This document shows positions 9,443 through 21,900 of a stretch of 64,000 bases of DNA, piece after piece. A program made the position numbers and the translations under genes. Source of the DNA: an uncultured Neglectibacter sp. (GTDB taxonomy: Bacteria; Bacillota; Clostridia; Oscillospirales; Acutalibacteraceae); NCBI GenBank assembly GCA_946554335.1, contig CAMNSA010000002.1, positions 124,001-188,000 of the forward strand. Reading direction: 5' to 3'. Each line of letters starts with the position of its first letter. Within the stretch, counting starts at the first letter, position 1. Below the pieces are notes generated by a model, which did not search any database, had not been told where the DNA came from, and was given only the letters and a program-made list of their open reading frames with translations.

Positions 9443-10816
9443 TCACACCTTTCCGTAGTACTGGTCGAGAAGCTTGTCGTTGATGCGCTTGAGCTCGCCT
9501 CTGGGGAGGATGGACAAAAGCTTCCAGCCCAGGTCCAGGGTCTCTTCAATGTCCCGGTTGGTATTGTACCCCTGGGAGACATATTCGTTTTCAAAGGCGT
9601 CGGCAAATTTGGCGTACAGCTTGTCGATCTCAGTCAGCGCAGCCTCGCCCAGAACCACCATCAGCTCCTTCGCCTCCTTGCCTCTGGCATAGGCGGCGAA
9701 AAGCTGGTTCATGGTGCTTGCGTGATCGGGACGCGTTTTGCCCTCGCCGATTCCCTTATCCTTCAGACGGGACAGGGAGGGGAGCACGTCGATGGGAGGC
9801 GCCACATTCTTCCGGTACAGCTCGCGGCTCAGAATGATCTGCCCCTCGGTGATATAGCCGGTAAGGTCGGGAATGGGGTGAGTCTTGTCGTCCTCCGGCA
9901 TGGAGAGGATGGGGATCAGAGTGATGGAGCCGTTCTTTCCCTTCTGGCGTCCGGCTCTCTCATAGAGAGAGGCAAGGTCCGTGTACATATAGCCGGGATA
10001 GCCTCTGCGTCCGGGAACCTCCTTGCGGGCGGCGGAAACCTCTCGCAGGGCGTCGGCGTAGTTGGTGATATCCGTCAGGATGACCAGCACATGATAATTC
10101 TTCTCAAAGGCCAGGTACTCCGCAGCGGTCAAAGCCATTCGGGGCGTGGCGATGCGCTCAACGGCAGGATCGTTGGCCAGATTGACAAACATCACCGTGC
10201 GGTCGATGGCGCCGGTTTCCTGAAAGCTCTGAATAAAGTAGTCAGACTCTTCAAAGGTGATGCCCATGGCGGCAAAGACCACCACGAAGGGATCGTTTGT
10301 GCCGCGCACCTTGGCCTGGCGTGCGATCTGAGCGGCCAGCTGAGCATGGGGCAGGCCGCTGGCGGAGAAGATGGGCAGCTTCTGTCCGCGCACCAGGGTG
10401 TTCAGGCCGTCGATGGCGGAGATCCCTGTCTGGATGAATTCCTGAGGGTAATTTCTGGCGGCAGGATTCATAGGCAGGCCGTTGATATCCGCCCGTTTAT
10501 CCGGCAGGATATCAGGCCCCCCATCCATAGGGCGGCCCAGACCGTCAAAGACTCTGCCCAGCATATCCTCGCTGACCCCCAGCTCCATGGAACGGCCTAA
10601 AAAGCGCACCTTGCTGTTGGAGAGGTTGATGCCGGTGGAGTTCTCGAAAAGCTGTACCAGCGCGTTTCCCTCGTTGATCTCCAGCACCTTGCAGCGGCGT
10701 TTTTCCCCATTGAACAGCTCGATCTCAGCCAGCTCGTCATAGGTGACATTCTCCACATCCTTGACCAGCATCAGGGGACCTGCCACCTCTTGAATGGTTC
10801 TGTATTCCTTTGGCAT
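9443..10816 (-). CDS. ntpB: V-type ATP synthase subunit B
   Basis: [15 protein letters not shown]...[15 protein letters not shown]...[17 protein letters not shown]. Confidence 0.97.
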   Translation of the reverse strand: MPKEYRTIQEVAGPLMLVKDVENVTYDELAEIELFNGEKRRCKVLEINEGNALVQLFENSTGINLSNSKVRFLGRSMELGVSEDMLGRVFDGLGRPMDGGPDILPDKRADINGLPMNPAARNYPQEFIQTGISAIDGLNTLVRGQKLPIFSASGLPHAQLAAQIARQAKVRGTNDPFVVVFAAMGITFEESDYFIQSFQETGAIDRTVMFVNLANDPAVERIATPRMALTAAEYLAFEKNYHVLVILTDITNYADALREVSAARKEVPGRRGYPGYMYTDLASLYERAGRQKGKNGSITLIPILSMPEDDKTHPIPDLTGYITEGQIILSRELYRKNVAPPIDVLPSLSRLKDKGIGEGKTRPDHASTMNQLFAAYARGKEAKELMVVLGEAALTEIDKLYAKFADAFENEYVSQGYNTNRDIEETLDLGWKLLSILPRGELKRINDKLLDQYYGKV

Positions 10817-12588
10817 TAGAAGTCCTCCTTTTTCTGGGAAGCGTCAAAAATTTCCTGATCGATCTGGTGGGAGACCTTTTCAAAGGCTTCCCTGAGCTCC
10901 TTGGGATCCGTGTATTTAAAGCGGCCGATCTGCTCTCTCACAGGCAGGCTGATGAGAGCCTCAATATCGGCTCCGCCGTTTAACGCCTTCAGGGCTTTTT
11001 CGTAGTATTCCAGGATCAATGTCATCATATCGTGCTGCTTTTCCAAAGAGGTGTAGGTGTCCACCTCGTCAAAGGCGTTTTGGTGGAGGAAATCTTCCCG
11101 GATGGAGCGGGAGGCTTCCAGCTTCAGCCGGTCGGGGGCGGAGAGGGCGTCCATGCCCACCAGCTGCACGATCTCTTCCAGCTCGGCCTCCTCCTGCAAA
11201 AGGCGCATCAGGCGGGTCCTGAGGTCTACCCAGTCGCTGGCGACCTTAGCGTTGAACCAGGCTTCCATCGTGTCGAGGTACAGAGAATAGCTCGTCAGCC
11301 AGTTGATGGCCGGGAAATGGCGTTTGTAGGCCAACGAGGAATCCAGGCTCCAGAACACCTTGACGATGCGCAGGGTGGCTTGGGAGACCGGCTCGGAAAT
11401 ATCGCCGCCGGGAGGGGACACGGCGCCGATGACGGATAAGGCGCCTTCCCGTCCTTCGCTGCCCAGGGTGATGACCCGTCCGGCCCGCTCGTAGAATTGA
11501 GCCAGGCGGCTTCCCAGGTAGGCGGGATAGCCCTCTTCGCCGGGCATCTCTTCCAGACGGCCGGACATCTCTCGAAGGGCTTCCGCCCAGCGGGAGGTGG
11601 AGTCAGCCATCAAAGCCACCGAGTAGCCCATATCCCGGAAGTATTCCGCAATGGTGATGCCGGTGTAAATGGAGGCCTCGCGGGCCGCCACAGGCATATC
11701 GGAGGTGTTGGCGATGAGCACGGTGCGCTTCATCAGGGAATAGCCGGTTTTGGGGTCCACCAGTTCGGGAAACTCATTTAACACATCTGTCATTTCGTTG
11801 CCCCGCTCTCCGCAGCCGATATAGACCACGATATCGGCCTCAGCCCATTTGGCCAGCTGGTGCTGTACCACGGTTTTGCCGCTGCCGAAGGGGCCGGGCA
11901 CCGCGGCCACGCCGCCCTTGGCAATGGGGAAGAGAGTATCGATGACGCGCTGGCCGGTGATCAGGGGCATGTCCGGAGAGAGCTTGCGCACATAGGGGCG
12001 GCCTCTTCGGACCGGCCACTTTTGCATCAGTGTAATCTCCCGCTGAGCGCCGTCGGGAGTTTCCACCACCGCCACGGTGTCGGTGACGGTAAAGGAGCCG
12101 CTTTTGATCTCCTTGATCACGCCCAGAACGCCGGCGGGAACCATGATCTTGTGGCTTACGATCTCCGTTTCCTGTACGGCGCCGATGATGTCGCCGCCGG
12201 TGACTTCGGCTCCCGCCTGCACGCAGGGGATGAACTCCCAGGAGACGTCCCGCTTCAGAGAGGGAACCTCCACGCCGCGCTGCAGGTTGTTTCCAGAGAT
12301 CTTCATAATATCGTCCAGAGGACGCTGAATTCCGTCATAAATGCTGCTGATCAGGCCGGGGCCAAGCTCCACGCTCATGGGCTCTCCGGTGGATTCCACA
12401 GGAGTGCCGGGACCCAGGCCGGAGGTTTCCTCATAGACCTGAATGGAGGCCTCGTCGCCGTGGATCTCGATGATCTCGCCGATCAGACGCTTGTCACCCA
12501 CGCGCACCACATCGGACATATTAGCGTCGCGCATGCCCTTGGCGATGACGAGGGGGCCGGCTACTTTTTTGATCGTGCCTTTACTCAT
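10816..12588 (-). CDS. ntpA: V-type ATP synthase subunit A
   Basis: Walker [49 protein letters not shown]. Confidence 0.97.
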   Translation of the reverse strand: MSKGTIKKVAGPLVIAKGMRDANMSDVVRVGDKRLIGEIIEIHGDEASIQVYEETSGLGPGTPVESTGEPMSVELGPGLISSIYDGIQRPLDDIMKISGNNLQRGVEVPSLKRDVSWEFIPCVQAGAEVTGGDIIGAVQETEIVSHKIMVPAGVLGVIKEIKSGSFTVTDTVAVVETPDGAQREITLMQKWPVRRGRPYVRKLSPDMPLITGQRVIDTLFPIAKGGVAAVPGPFGSGKTVVQHQLAKWAEADIVVYIGCGERGNEMTDVLNEFPELVDPKTGYSLMKRTVLIANTSDMPVAAREASIYTGITIAEYFRDMGYSVALMADSTSRWAEALREMSGRLEEMPGEEGYPAYLGSRLAQFYERAGRVITLGSEGREGALSVIGAVSPPGGDISEPVSQATLRIVKVFWSLDSSLAYKRHFPAINWLTSYSLYLDTMEAWFNAKVASDWVDLRTRLMRLLQEEAELEEIVQLVGMDALSAPDRLKLEASRSIREDFLHQNAFDEVDTYTSLEKQHDMMTLILEYYEKALKALNGGADIEALISLPVREQIGRFKYTDPKELREAFEKVSHQIDQEIFDASQKKEDF

Positions 12589-12632
12589 GCTTTCAAATCA
12601 CCCGTTTCTTTTATTTTCATAGGGCAGAAACA

Positions 12633-12953
12633 TTATTTCTCATTGAAGATGATATCGGAGCCCACTGCCTGCTCCACGGATTTCTTTACCATCTGGATCC
12701 CCATGCCGGTATTCCCGTGGACCCCGGGGATGGGGATCAGCGCGGGGAGAAGGCTTTCCCGGTAACGGTCCAGCTCTTCCGAAAGCTGCGAGGCCAAAGC
12801 CTCTGTGAGGTAGATGACCGCGTAGTCTCTTTCCGCAAGCTTTCGAAGCTCCTTCGCGCCCTCTTCCGCCGTGTCCACCGGGAAGGTCTCAAGCCCCAGG
12901 GCGGCAAAGCCGTAGATGCTGTCCCTGTCACCCAATACTGCTATCTTATACAT
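12633..12953 (-). CDS. ntpF: V-type ATP synthase subunit F
   Basis: MYKIAVLGDRDSIYGFAALGLETFPV; operon context. Confidence 0.9.
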   Translation of the reverse strand: MYKIAVLGDRDSIYGFAALGLETFPVDTAEEGAKELRKLAERDYAVIYLTEALASQLSEELDRYRESLLPALIPIPGVHGNTGMGIQMVKKSVEQAVGSDIIFNEK

Positions 12954-13908
12954 ACAACTCCCTCAGCCTTTCCCGGATCATGCCATCGTCCAGCTCGTTG
13001 AGCTTTCCGGAGAGGATGATCCGAACTACGGCGATCTCCCGCTGCCGGGCGATCACATAGGCAAACAGCGGCCCCACGGTAAAGGAATTGAACCGCTGGC
13101 TCTCGATCAGCTCCATCACCTTATCGTCACACCATTTTTCAAAGGCGGAATAGGATTTCTTCAGCAGGGAGACAGCTTCCTCATACTGGGTGGAACTGAG
13201 ATAGGAATAAAGGGCCTCGGTGTCCTTGCAGGCGGCTGAAATCAAAGCGTCCTGGTCCAAAGTGGAGCAGGGGGCCAGAGCTTCCTCCAGAAAGGCCCTG
13301 CTTTTCCGGGTCTTGGCGGAGCGCGCCGCGATCTTGATATCGGCGGCGGCAACGGTGAGCTCGGCGTACTGTGCCAACAGCGGATCTTTGCTTTCCCTGC
13401 CTTTTTCCAGAATGTCCAGGAGACAGGCCCGGTCCAAAAGGATATCGCAAAGCTGGCCGTCTCCGGTTTCCAGCAGAAGCCGGCTGGCTTCTTTTGCGGA
13501 GTCCGCCATGCTAGCGGGAAGAGCGGAAAAATCCTGCTCCCGCACCGCACGCATAAGCTCTTCCGGAGGGATCGCCGTGTCAGGCAGAAACACCTCGTGA
13601 GCCTCCACATCCGTCAGCACGGATTTAACGGCGGCCTTCAGATTGTTGTATTCCGCGGGGAGAAGCAGCACCTCAAAGGGGGTGAGATCCTGGGTGAGCT
13701 CCCGAATGAAAGCCCAGGTTTTCTCTTCCTCTGCCCGGAGAAGCTCCTGAGAGGAGGAAGAGCCGTCTCCCCAGCCCTTATCCTGCAGGGTGCGTACACA
13801 CTCCTCATAGGTCCTTGCGGCCATCAGCTGCTCCAGGTCCTGACGGGTAAAAAGGGACAGTTCCCGGGAACGGATACGGGCTACCGCGTAGATGTAGTCG
13901 TCACTCAT
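12946..13908 (-). CDS. ntpC: V-type ATPase subunit C
   Basis: YIYAVARIRSRELSLFTRQDLEQLMAARTYEEC...VGPLFAYVIARQREIAVVRIILSGKLN. Confidence 0.9.
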   Translation of the reverse strand: MSDDYIYAVARIRSRELSLFTRQDLEQLMAARTYEECVRTLQDKGWGDGSSSSQELLRAEEEKTWAFIRELTQDLTPFEVLLLPAEYNNLKAAVKSVLTDVEAHEVFLPDTAIPPEELMRAVREQDFSALPASMADSAKEASRLLLETGDGQLCDILLDRACLLDILEKGRESKDPLLAQYAELTVAAADIKIAARSAKTRKSRAFLEEALAPCSTLDQDALISAACKDTEALYSYLSSTQYEEAVSLLKKSYSAFEKWCDDKVMELIESQRFNSFTVGPLFAYVIARQREIAVVRIILSGKLNELDDGMIRERLRELYV

Positions 13909-13926
13909 GTGTTCTCCTCCCTGGGA

Positions 13927-14523
13927 TCAGCCTTCCGGAAACAGGATGGCGCCTACCGCGTCTCTCAGCTCCTCAAAGGCGCTTTCAAATATGGCACGGA
14001 ATGTGCCGTTGATATCGATCCCCCCGTACCGAAGCAGAAATCCGCCTTCGATGGAAACCGGCGTTTGAGAAACGGCGATCTGTGACTGGGGGACCGCCTG
14101 CTTCAAAGCCTCCGGAAAATCTGCCGGAAGCCGGGAAAGATCTTTGTCGTTCAGGAAAAGCTCTCCGGAGCCGGGAAGGGCGAACCGGGCTATCAGCTTG
14201 AGAAGGGTCCCGAAATATTCCGCTGCTTCCGCGTTTTCCAGAGCGGCGCGGGCGTCGTCGATCACCTGGGCGATCAACTGCTGCTTCTTTTGAAGCAGTC
14301 CGTTGCGCTTGTCCAGCGCGGCGGCGGAATGAGCCCTTTTGCGGATGTCCTCAGCCTGAAGCTCGCCGGACTTCAGCACCTCTTCCGCCTGCTGCGAGCC
14401 CTTTGCCTCCGCTTCCTTCAGAAGGGCGTCCACTTTTTCCTGCGCCTCTTTTTGGATCTGGGCGGCGGAATTCTCCGCCTCCTTTGTGATTTCATGAAGT
14501 ATTGCATCCAAACCGGTCATCAT
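13927..14523 (-). CDS. ntpE: V-type ATPase subunit E
   Basis: Helical stalk N-terminus and GGFLLRYGGIDINGTFRAIFE; operon position. Confidence 0.85.
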   Translation of the reverse strand: MMTGLDAILHEITKEAENSAAQIQKEAQEKVDALLKEAEAKGSQQAEEVLKSGELQAEDIRKRAHSAAALDKRNGLLQKKQQLIAQVIDDARAALENAEAAEYFGTLLKLIARFALPGSGELFLNDKDLSRLPADFPEALKQAVPQSQIAVSQTPVSIEGGFLLRYGGIDINGTFRAIFESAFEELRDAVGAILFPEG

Positions 14524-14557
14524 AACTCCTCCTTTCCGAGTTGCCCTAAGGCGTTTC

Positions 14558-15052
<495 letters not shown>

Positions 15053-17068
15053 TTACTTTTCCTCCGTAATCTTAAAGTGTTTTGTATTTGCGGTAAACGG
15101 TGTGAATTTACGCCCGTTTCCTTCATAGAATTTGCCGAAGAACTCCACGTACTGCAAGCGGTTGGTGTGCACATAGGCGCCCAGCAGGTTGATGGCCAGA
15201 TTGAGCACATGGCCGATGATGAACACCAGGGTGAAGAAGATCGCGCCCACCACTCCGCCGCCCAGCATAGAGCCCAGCTGATTGAACACGGTGGCGATCA
15301 CGCCCGTGGCAAGCCCCAGGGCCAAAAGCCGGGAATAGGAAAGAATATCGCTCAAATAGCTGGAAACCCCGTAAAGGCCGTAGAGTCCCTTCAAAAAGCG
15401 CTTGCCGGGATTCTTCGACTCACGCCCGGCGGTAAGCACGATCCCCACCGCGCCGATACCGGCAAAAACCGCGGACAGGGCGCCTACGATGGGGGGCAGT
15501 GTAAAGGTGAGGCCGGCCATATCCCGGAACATGTCCGTGGAAACAAGGAGCATCAAAAGCCCGCCTACCAGGAAATACCAGAAAATGACATCGTAGATGG
15601 CGTCTGCGATTTTTCCGCGCTTCGCCAGCTGATAAAACTGGACGCCAAGTCCGGTGAACAGATGGATCACGCCCAGCAGGAAAGAGAACATCAAAAGCCG
15701 CATGGGCTCGTCAAGGGGCGCGAACCACAGGGGCGGTACGGTGAAGTCGGAGTGGAAGAAGGTTTTGGCGATCACCGCCGGGGCGTCGCCGAAATAGCCT
15801 CCGAACAGCACTCCCCAAAAAGTGGTGGAAATGCCGCAGAACAGGAACATGGTCATCGTCTTTTTCAGGCCCTGCTCGATATTTTTGAATTTCCAGAGGA
15901 CTAGGCCGCAGCCCAGCACCATCAGAATGCCGTAAGCGGCGTCGGAAAGCATCATACCGAACAGAATGTAATAGAAAAACGACATGATAAAGGAGGGGTC
16001 CACCTCATGCTTTCCGGGAAGGCTGTAGCCCTCCACAACGCCCTCCACGGCGGAAGAGAAGAATCCGTTTTTCAGCTTGACGGGGATCTCCTCATCCTCT
16101 CCCGGCGTTTCGATCTCCACAAAAGCGCGGTACTGCGTTTCCAAAGCCTGTTCCAGCGCGGCGCAATCCTCCGCCGGAATATAGCCGCTGATAAAGAATA
16201 CCCGCGGGCTTTGCCACAGCTCTCCCAGCACCCGGTACTTGTCCGCGCGCATGGTGTAGTAGTCAGAGGTGAAAAGCAGCTGCTCTCGCAGCTCACGATA
16301 GGATCCGATCTCCTTTTTTGCCTCTTCGATCTCGGATCTCAGAGCTTCGATCTGCTTTTTGATCTCTTCCGCCCGCTCACAGGGGGGGAGCCTGACGGGA
16401 GTGGGGGGATAGGTGAATCCCATGGCCCGTAAAGCGTTTTCCACCTGCATACCGTATTTCCCGTAGCAGACGAGAAATACGCAGGTCTGCTGCGGCTGAG
16501 TGCTGAGGATCTCTATCTCAATAGAGGAGACCTCGGGCAGAGCCCCAGCAAGGCGAGTGCCCAGCTCTTCTTTGGTCAAAGCTTCCGGGAAAGAGCCGAT
16601 GAAAACGCTGGTGCTCCGGGTGCCCAGGGTCCGCATGGAAACATCCAGGTTCATCCAGGGGACAAGGGCGTCCAGCTGTGTGTTCAGGCGAATGATCTCG
16701 GCCTGGTCGTCAGAGATTTTTTTGTCCAGGGCGAGGATCTGTGAGGCTGTTTTTGCCAGTTTGACAGCATTTTTCGCCGTCTCCTCGTAATCGGACAGCC
16801 GGATGGGAGTACGCCCGGCCAAGACCTTCGGCAATCCCTTTTCCGGGGGCACGAGCTTGTCCAGCACCGCTACAGCCTCTTCGGCTGTCTGTGCGTTTTT
16901 TTCAAAGGCCTGCCTGGCGGAGGCAGTGTCGGTTTTGGAAAAAAGCGCTTCGGGTTCCTCTGCGGCATGGATCTCCACCGCGCCTCTGCGCTGCAAAAAT
17001 TCCAGGATCTTTTTTCGCTCATTCTTCAGGGCGCAAAGCTGGATCCGCTTCATCTCAAGCACTGCCAT
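15053..17068 (-). CDS. ntpI: V-type ATPase subunit I
   Basis: FGMMLSDAAYGILM...LSYSRLLALGLATGVIA; operon context. Confidence 0.95.
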   Translation of the reverse strand: MAVLEMKRIQLCALKNERKKILEFLQRRGAVEIHAAEEPEALFSKTDTASARQAFEKNAQTAEEAVAVLDKLVPPEKGLPKVLAGRTPIRLSDYEETAKNAVKLAKTASQILALDKKISDDQAEIIRLNTQLDALVPWMNLDVSMRTLGTRSTSVFIGSFPEALTKEELGTRLAGALPEVSSIEIEILSTQPQQTCVFLVCYGKYGMQVENALRAMGFTYPPTPVRLPPCERAEEIKKQIEALRSEIEEAKKEIGSYRELREQLLFTSDYYTMRADKYRVLGELWQSPRVFFISGYIPAEDCAALEQALETQYRAFVEIETPGEDEEIPVKLKNGFFSSAVEGVVEGYSLPGKHEVDPSFIMSFFYYILFGMMLSDAAYGILMVLGCGLVLWKFKNIEQGLKKTMTMFLFCGISTTFWGVLFGGYFGDAPAVIAKTFFHSDFTVPPLWFAPLDEPMRLLMFSFLLGVIHLFTGLGVQFYQLAKRGKIADAIYDVIFWYFLVGGLLMLLVSTDMFRDMAGLTFTLPPIVGALSAVFAGIGAVGIVLTAGRESKNPGKRFLKGLYGLYGVSSYLSDILSYSRLLALGLATGVIATVFNQLGSMLGGGVVGAIFFTLVFIIGHVLNLAINLLGAYVHTNRLQYVEFFGKFYEGNGRKFTPFTANTKHFKITEEK

Positions 17069-17148
17069 CTATACTCTCCTCCTTTCCCAAAGCGCCGGGA
17101 ACGGCGAAGCACCCGGTATCAGTTTGTTTTTCAAATCGCGGCCTCCTT

Positions 17149-17517
17149 TTAGCGTTCTCCCAATACGATTTTTTTGACGGCGGAAATAGCCTCATCCCGA
17201 TGAAGGGAGGCACGCTGTTCCAGAACGCGGAAGGTCTCTTCCGTCTCCTTCTGTGCCGCGTCCCGGATCTTTTCCCCGTCGGCCCGGGCTACGCCCAGCA
17301 GGATCTCGGTTTTCTTCTGGGCCTCCCGCACGGCGTTTGCCATAAGCTGCGCTCCTTTTTGAGAAGCTTCGGAAACGGCGCGTTCGCTTTCCTCCTGTGC
17401 CGATTTTACAAGCTGTGCAGCCTGCTGTTCCGCCTGGCTTACAGCCTGCATGGTCTCTTTTGCCAAAAAGCTCACCTCCCCGCAGATTCCTGAAACAAAA
17501 AATAGGATTTCCCACAT
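17149..17517 (-). CDS. V-type ATPase subunit G/H-like (stalk) protein; probable start near 17470
   Basis: Short Ala/Glu-rich coiled coil at the head of the V-ATPase operon. Confidence 0.75.
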   Translation of the reverse strand: MWEILFFVSGICGEVSFLAKETMQAVSQAEQQAAQLVKSAQEESERAVSEASQKGAQLMANAVREAQKKTEILLGVARADGEKIRDAAQKETEETFRVLEQRASLHRDEAISAVKKIVLGER

Positions 17518-17661
17518 TGAGAAAAAGCTGCGTTTTAGGCCCCCTGAAAAAATTGGGAACCTTTGGAATCCACAACACTTTTATTATAAAGGGAATGGAA
17601 ACTTTTGTCAAAAGAAAAAGAGGGAAAAATCCTAAATTTAGGACAATAGACGAAAAATGTA

Positions 17662-17703
17662 AAAAAACCGGTTCAGGAGATTTTCCTCCTGAACCGGTTT
17701 TTT
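17662..17703 (-). terminator. Hairpin terminator AAAAAACCGGTTCAGGAG-ATTTTC-CTCCTGAACCGGTTTTTT
   Basis: Perfect inverted repeat with A/T tracts on both sides, after the minus-strand 17717-18799 gene. Confidence 0.9.
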
Positions 17704-17716
17704 GCGCTGATTTCCA

Positions 17717-18799
17717 TTACTCTTCGCTTTCGGAAGAGGCAGAGCTGGTGCCCATCTTATTGCTGTCGGTCACAAGGCTCTTGACGGAAACGCTGCGGAT
17801 GGCCTTGTCGTTGACGGTGACGCCGGTAAAGGCGTCGGCCTGCTCTGTCACATAGTCGCTGAACTCTTCTGATTTCAAGCCGCTGAGAAGAGAGGTGAGG
17901 TTGGACTCGGTCTCGAGGAACTCTTCAAAATTGTCTGAGGCAGGAAGCTTGCGAATCACAAAATAGTTGGAGGTGGTCTCGGAGAAGAAGGCCTCGTTGT
18001 CCTTGGCGGAATTCAGGGCGTTGGAGATCGTGCTTTCCAGATAAGAGCTCTGGGAAGCGGCGGGCTCCCGATAGGTGGACTCCGTGCCGGAAGCAGAGGC
18101 GTAATCAGAGGCGGCCTCGCTCAAGGTAATTTCCCCTTTGTTGACTTTCTCCGCGTAGTCCTCCAGCTGCTTTTTCAGGTCCTCTTTTTCCTCATCGGTG
18201 AGATCGGTGGAGGCGTCGTCGTCGCCGGTTTTGGTCAGAGGAGCGGAGAAGGACTCCAGATAGGAATAGTTCTCTACAAAATAACTCTTCAGATCGTCCT
18301 TGGCGACCTCCTTCTCTCCGCCCTCGCCGTACATGGCGAGAAAGACCTTCTCATACTTGAAGGGATATACGGACGCCACCAGATGGAAGGACTCCTTGGC
18401 GATGCCCAGCTCTTCCAGGGAGGAGCCGGAATAGCTCCACATGGAAGCAGTGTTGCTTTCCAGCGTGGCCGTGTCCTCCTCCGTCATGGTAAGGCCCAGC
18501 TCCTGGAACTTGCTGTCAATATAGTAGTAAGCTTTTACCCGATTGAGCGCCCGCTCTTCGATCCAGTCTTTGGCGTCTTTCCCGTCGATGGTGCCCTTGA
18601 GGACCTCCGTGTCGGAGGAAAGCTTTCCGGCGGCCTCATAGTAGGCGTCGGAGAGAAAATACAGATAGCCTCCGATGGGCAGGGTGAGCTCGTCCTTTTC
18701 GGCTGCCCAGGTCTTATCCTCGTCGTAGCAGCCGGCAAGACCCGCGCAGAGCACAGCGGCCAGTACGGCGCACAGAATTTTCTTCAGAGTGCTTTTCAT
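17717..18799 (-). CDS. PrsA/SurA-like peptidylprolyl isomerase (foldase) lipoprotein
   Basis: Lipobox LAGCYDED; SurA_N-like region and degenerate parvulin-like region. Confidence 0.7.
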   Translation of the reverse strand: MKSTLKKILCAVLAAVLCAGLAGCYDEDKTWAAEKDELTLPIGGYLYFLSDAYYEAAGKLSSDTEVLKGTIDGKDAKDWIEERALNRVKAYYYIDSKFQELGLTMTEEDTATLESNTASMWSYSGSSLEELGIAKESFHLVASVYPFKYEKVFLAMYGEGGEKEVAKDDLKSYFVENYSYLESFSAPLTKTGDDDASTDLTDEEKEDLKKQLEDYAEKVNKGEITLSEAASDYASASGTESTYREPAASQSSYLESTISNALNSAKDNEAFFSETTSNYFVIRKLPASDNFEEFLETESNLTSLLSGLKSEEFSDYVTEQADAFTGVTVNDKAIRSVSVKSLVTDSNKMGTSSASSESEE

Positions 18800-18900
18800 G
18801 GATTATCCAGCCTTTCGAAAGTTTTTGCATGAAGCGAAAAACATTATACTCCATTGTAATAGGTTTGTCTACAAAAATCGTGAAAAAGTGAAGCTCCCTC

Positions 18901-21900
18901 TCACCCTTCCTCCGAAGGCGAGGCGGCACAGCGCGCGGCCTCTCCCATCAGCTTCAGCACCTCGTTAAGGGCGGAAACGGGCGCTTCATCTCCGATTTTT
19001 ACATTGATGTAGGGCCGGCTTCCGGCGCTTAAAAGGACCCGGCCGTTTAAGGCGGACAGCAGGCCGGAGATCTCCGAGAGCTCAAATTTCTTTTTGTACA
19101 GCAGAAGGTTTTCTCCCTGCTGCCTGACCTCCGTGATCCCCAAAGCAGAGGCGGTGTTGCGCAGCAGGGCAATGTCGATCAGCCCCGAAACGGCGGGGGG
19201 AGGGTCCCCGAACCGGTCGATGAGCTCGTCTGTCACATCCATAGCGTCCTCCCGACTGCGCACGGAGGCGATGCGCCGGTAAACCTCGAGGCGCAGGTTC
19301 AGGCTGTCGATATAGGATTCCGGAATATGGGCTTCCACCTGCAAGTCCAAAAGGCACTCGTCCTCCGTGGACTCCTGAGGCTCTTCGCCCTTCATCAGGC
19401 TCACCGCCTCGTTGAGCAGGCGGATATACATGTCGTACCCCACCGCCTCCATATGGCCGTGCTGCTCTCCGCCCAGAACATTTCCCGCGCCCCGGATCTC
19501 CAGGTCGCGCATGGCGATCTTAAATCCGGAACCGAACTCGGTGAATTCCCGGATGGCGGAAAGTCGCTTTTGGGAGATCTCGCTGAGAGATTTCTGGGGA
19601 GCGTAGGTGAGATAGGCATAGGCTCGGCGGCTGCTGCGTCCCACCCGGCCTCTGAGCTGGTGCAGCTGGGAAAGCCCCATGCGGTCGGCGTTTTCAATGA
19701 TCAGGGTGTTGGCGTTTTGCACATCCACGCCGGTTTCAATGATTGTGGTGCAGACCAGGATATCAATCTCGTGATCCAGAAGCCGCCTCCACACCTCGGA
19801 AAGCTCCTCCTCGTTCATTTTCCCGTGGCCCACGCCCACTCTGGCCTCCGGCAGGCTTTGGGAAAGGCGCGCCGCCGCCCGGTCAATGGAGGCCACATCG
19901 TTGTGCAGATAGTAGACCTGCCCGCCCCGCCGTAATTCTCTGCGGATGGCATCCAGGATCACGCCGTAATCAAATTCCATTACATAGGTCTGCACGGGGT
20001 GCCGGTCCAGCGGCGCCTCCTCGATGACGGACATGTCCCGGATCCCGGAGAGGGCCATGTTGAGGGTGCGGGGGATGGGAGTTGCGGAGAGAGTGAGCAC
20101 ATCGGCGCTTTTGCACAGCGACTTGAGCCGCTCCTTCTGGGCCACGCCGAAGCGCTGCTCCTCGTCGATGATCACCAGCCCCAGATCGTGAAACTTCACA
20201 TCCTTGGACACCAGACGGTGCGTGCCCACCACAATGTCGATGGAACCCCGGGAAAGCTTTTTTAAGATCTCCTCCTGCTGCTTGGGGGTGCGGAAGCGGG
20301 AGAGCAGCTCTGTATCGATCGGAAAGCCCTCCATCCGCCTGAGGATAGTCTGATAATGCTGCCAGGCCAAAATGGTGGTGGGCACCAAAAAGGCGCATTG
20401 CTTCCCGGCTGTGACGCATTTGAAGGCCGCCCTGAGGGCCACCTCTGTCTTGCCGAAGCCCACATCTCCGCACAGCAGGCGGTCCATGGGGGCAGAGCGC
20501 TCCATGTCGTCCTTGATCTCGTTGATGCAGCGAAGCTGGTCCTCTGTCTCCTCAAATTCAAAGCGCACCTCGAAATCGTGCTGCCATTCCCCGTCCGGCG
20601 GGAAGGCGAAGCCTTTTTCCTGCATGCGCTGGGCGTAGAGCTCAATGAGCTCTTTGGCAATGTTTTTTACCGCTGCCCGGACCTTGGCCTTCTGCCGCTG
20701 CCAGTCTGTTCCCCCCAGGCTGTGAAGCTTGAGGGCGGCGTCCTGCCTGGGACCAATGTATTTTGCCACCATGTCCAGCTGCGTCACCGGCACATACAGC
20801 GTGTCGCTTTTCGCGTAGCGCACCTTGATATAATCCTTGGTGATCCCGTTCATGGAAAGCTTGTGGATCCCCTCGAACACGCCGATGCCGTGGGCGGAAT
20901 GTACCACATAATCTCCGGGAGAAAGCTCGGAAAGGCTGGAGATCTCCTTCTGGTTCCTGTCCCGCTTCCGCTTGGCCTTCACCGGGGCGATCCTGCCGTG
21001 AGTGATGAGAGCGAAATTTGCTTCCGGCAGCTCGAAGCCCGCGGAGAGAGAGCCGCAGGTCACGGCCACCGTCCGCTTCGCGACCTGAGAGGGAGAATCC
21101 AGGAAAGCGGCGGGTAGTCCCGCGGACTTCAGGTCTTCCGCAAGGGTCTGTCCGGCGCGGGGTGTGGCGGAAAGCACCAGGCACGCCCTTCCCTGAGAGA
21201 GCAGAGCGGAAAGGTCCTCCCGCAATAGCCCGCTGTCCCCCGCCCAGGGAGAAAGCTGCTTTGCGGTCATGTTGACCAGCGTTTTCAAGGGGATCTCATA
21301 GCTGCCCCGCGCAAAGAGATCCAGAAAGACAGTCTGGCTTTCCTGGGCCTTTTGGAGGGCATATTCCCAGGTTTCGCAGTAGGTGTCAAGCCCCTTGCAC
21401 AGCACCCCTTCGGAAAGCAGGGCGGAGACATCCTCCCCCCACTGCAAAAGCGTGGTGCGCACCCGTTCCTTGAGTCGGTTCCCCTCCGAGAAAAACAGCA
21501 GATCCTCCTGTGAAAAATGGTCCAGCAAAGTGGCGGGGCGGTCGTAGATAAGAGAGATGAATTTATCGATAGAGCTCAAATGCAGCCCGTCCCGCAGCTT
21601 CTGGGCCTCTCCCAAAAGCACCTCCCGGGCCTTGGGAGCGGTTTTTCCCCGCAGGGTCTTTGACAGCTTTTCGATTTTCGCGGCCAGCTGGGCGGGGTGA
21701 TCCGCAATCACCTCCACGCAGGGGGCCAGGGTCACCGAATCCACCGTTTGGGTGCGCCGCTGCGTCTCCGGGTCAAAATAAGAGATGGAGTCGATCTCGT
21801 CTCCCCAGAATTCCACTCGCACGGGAGATTCGCCGCCCGGGGAGAAAAAGTCCACGATCCCGCCCCGGCGGCTGAATTGCCCGGCGCCCTCGATCTGATC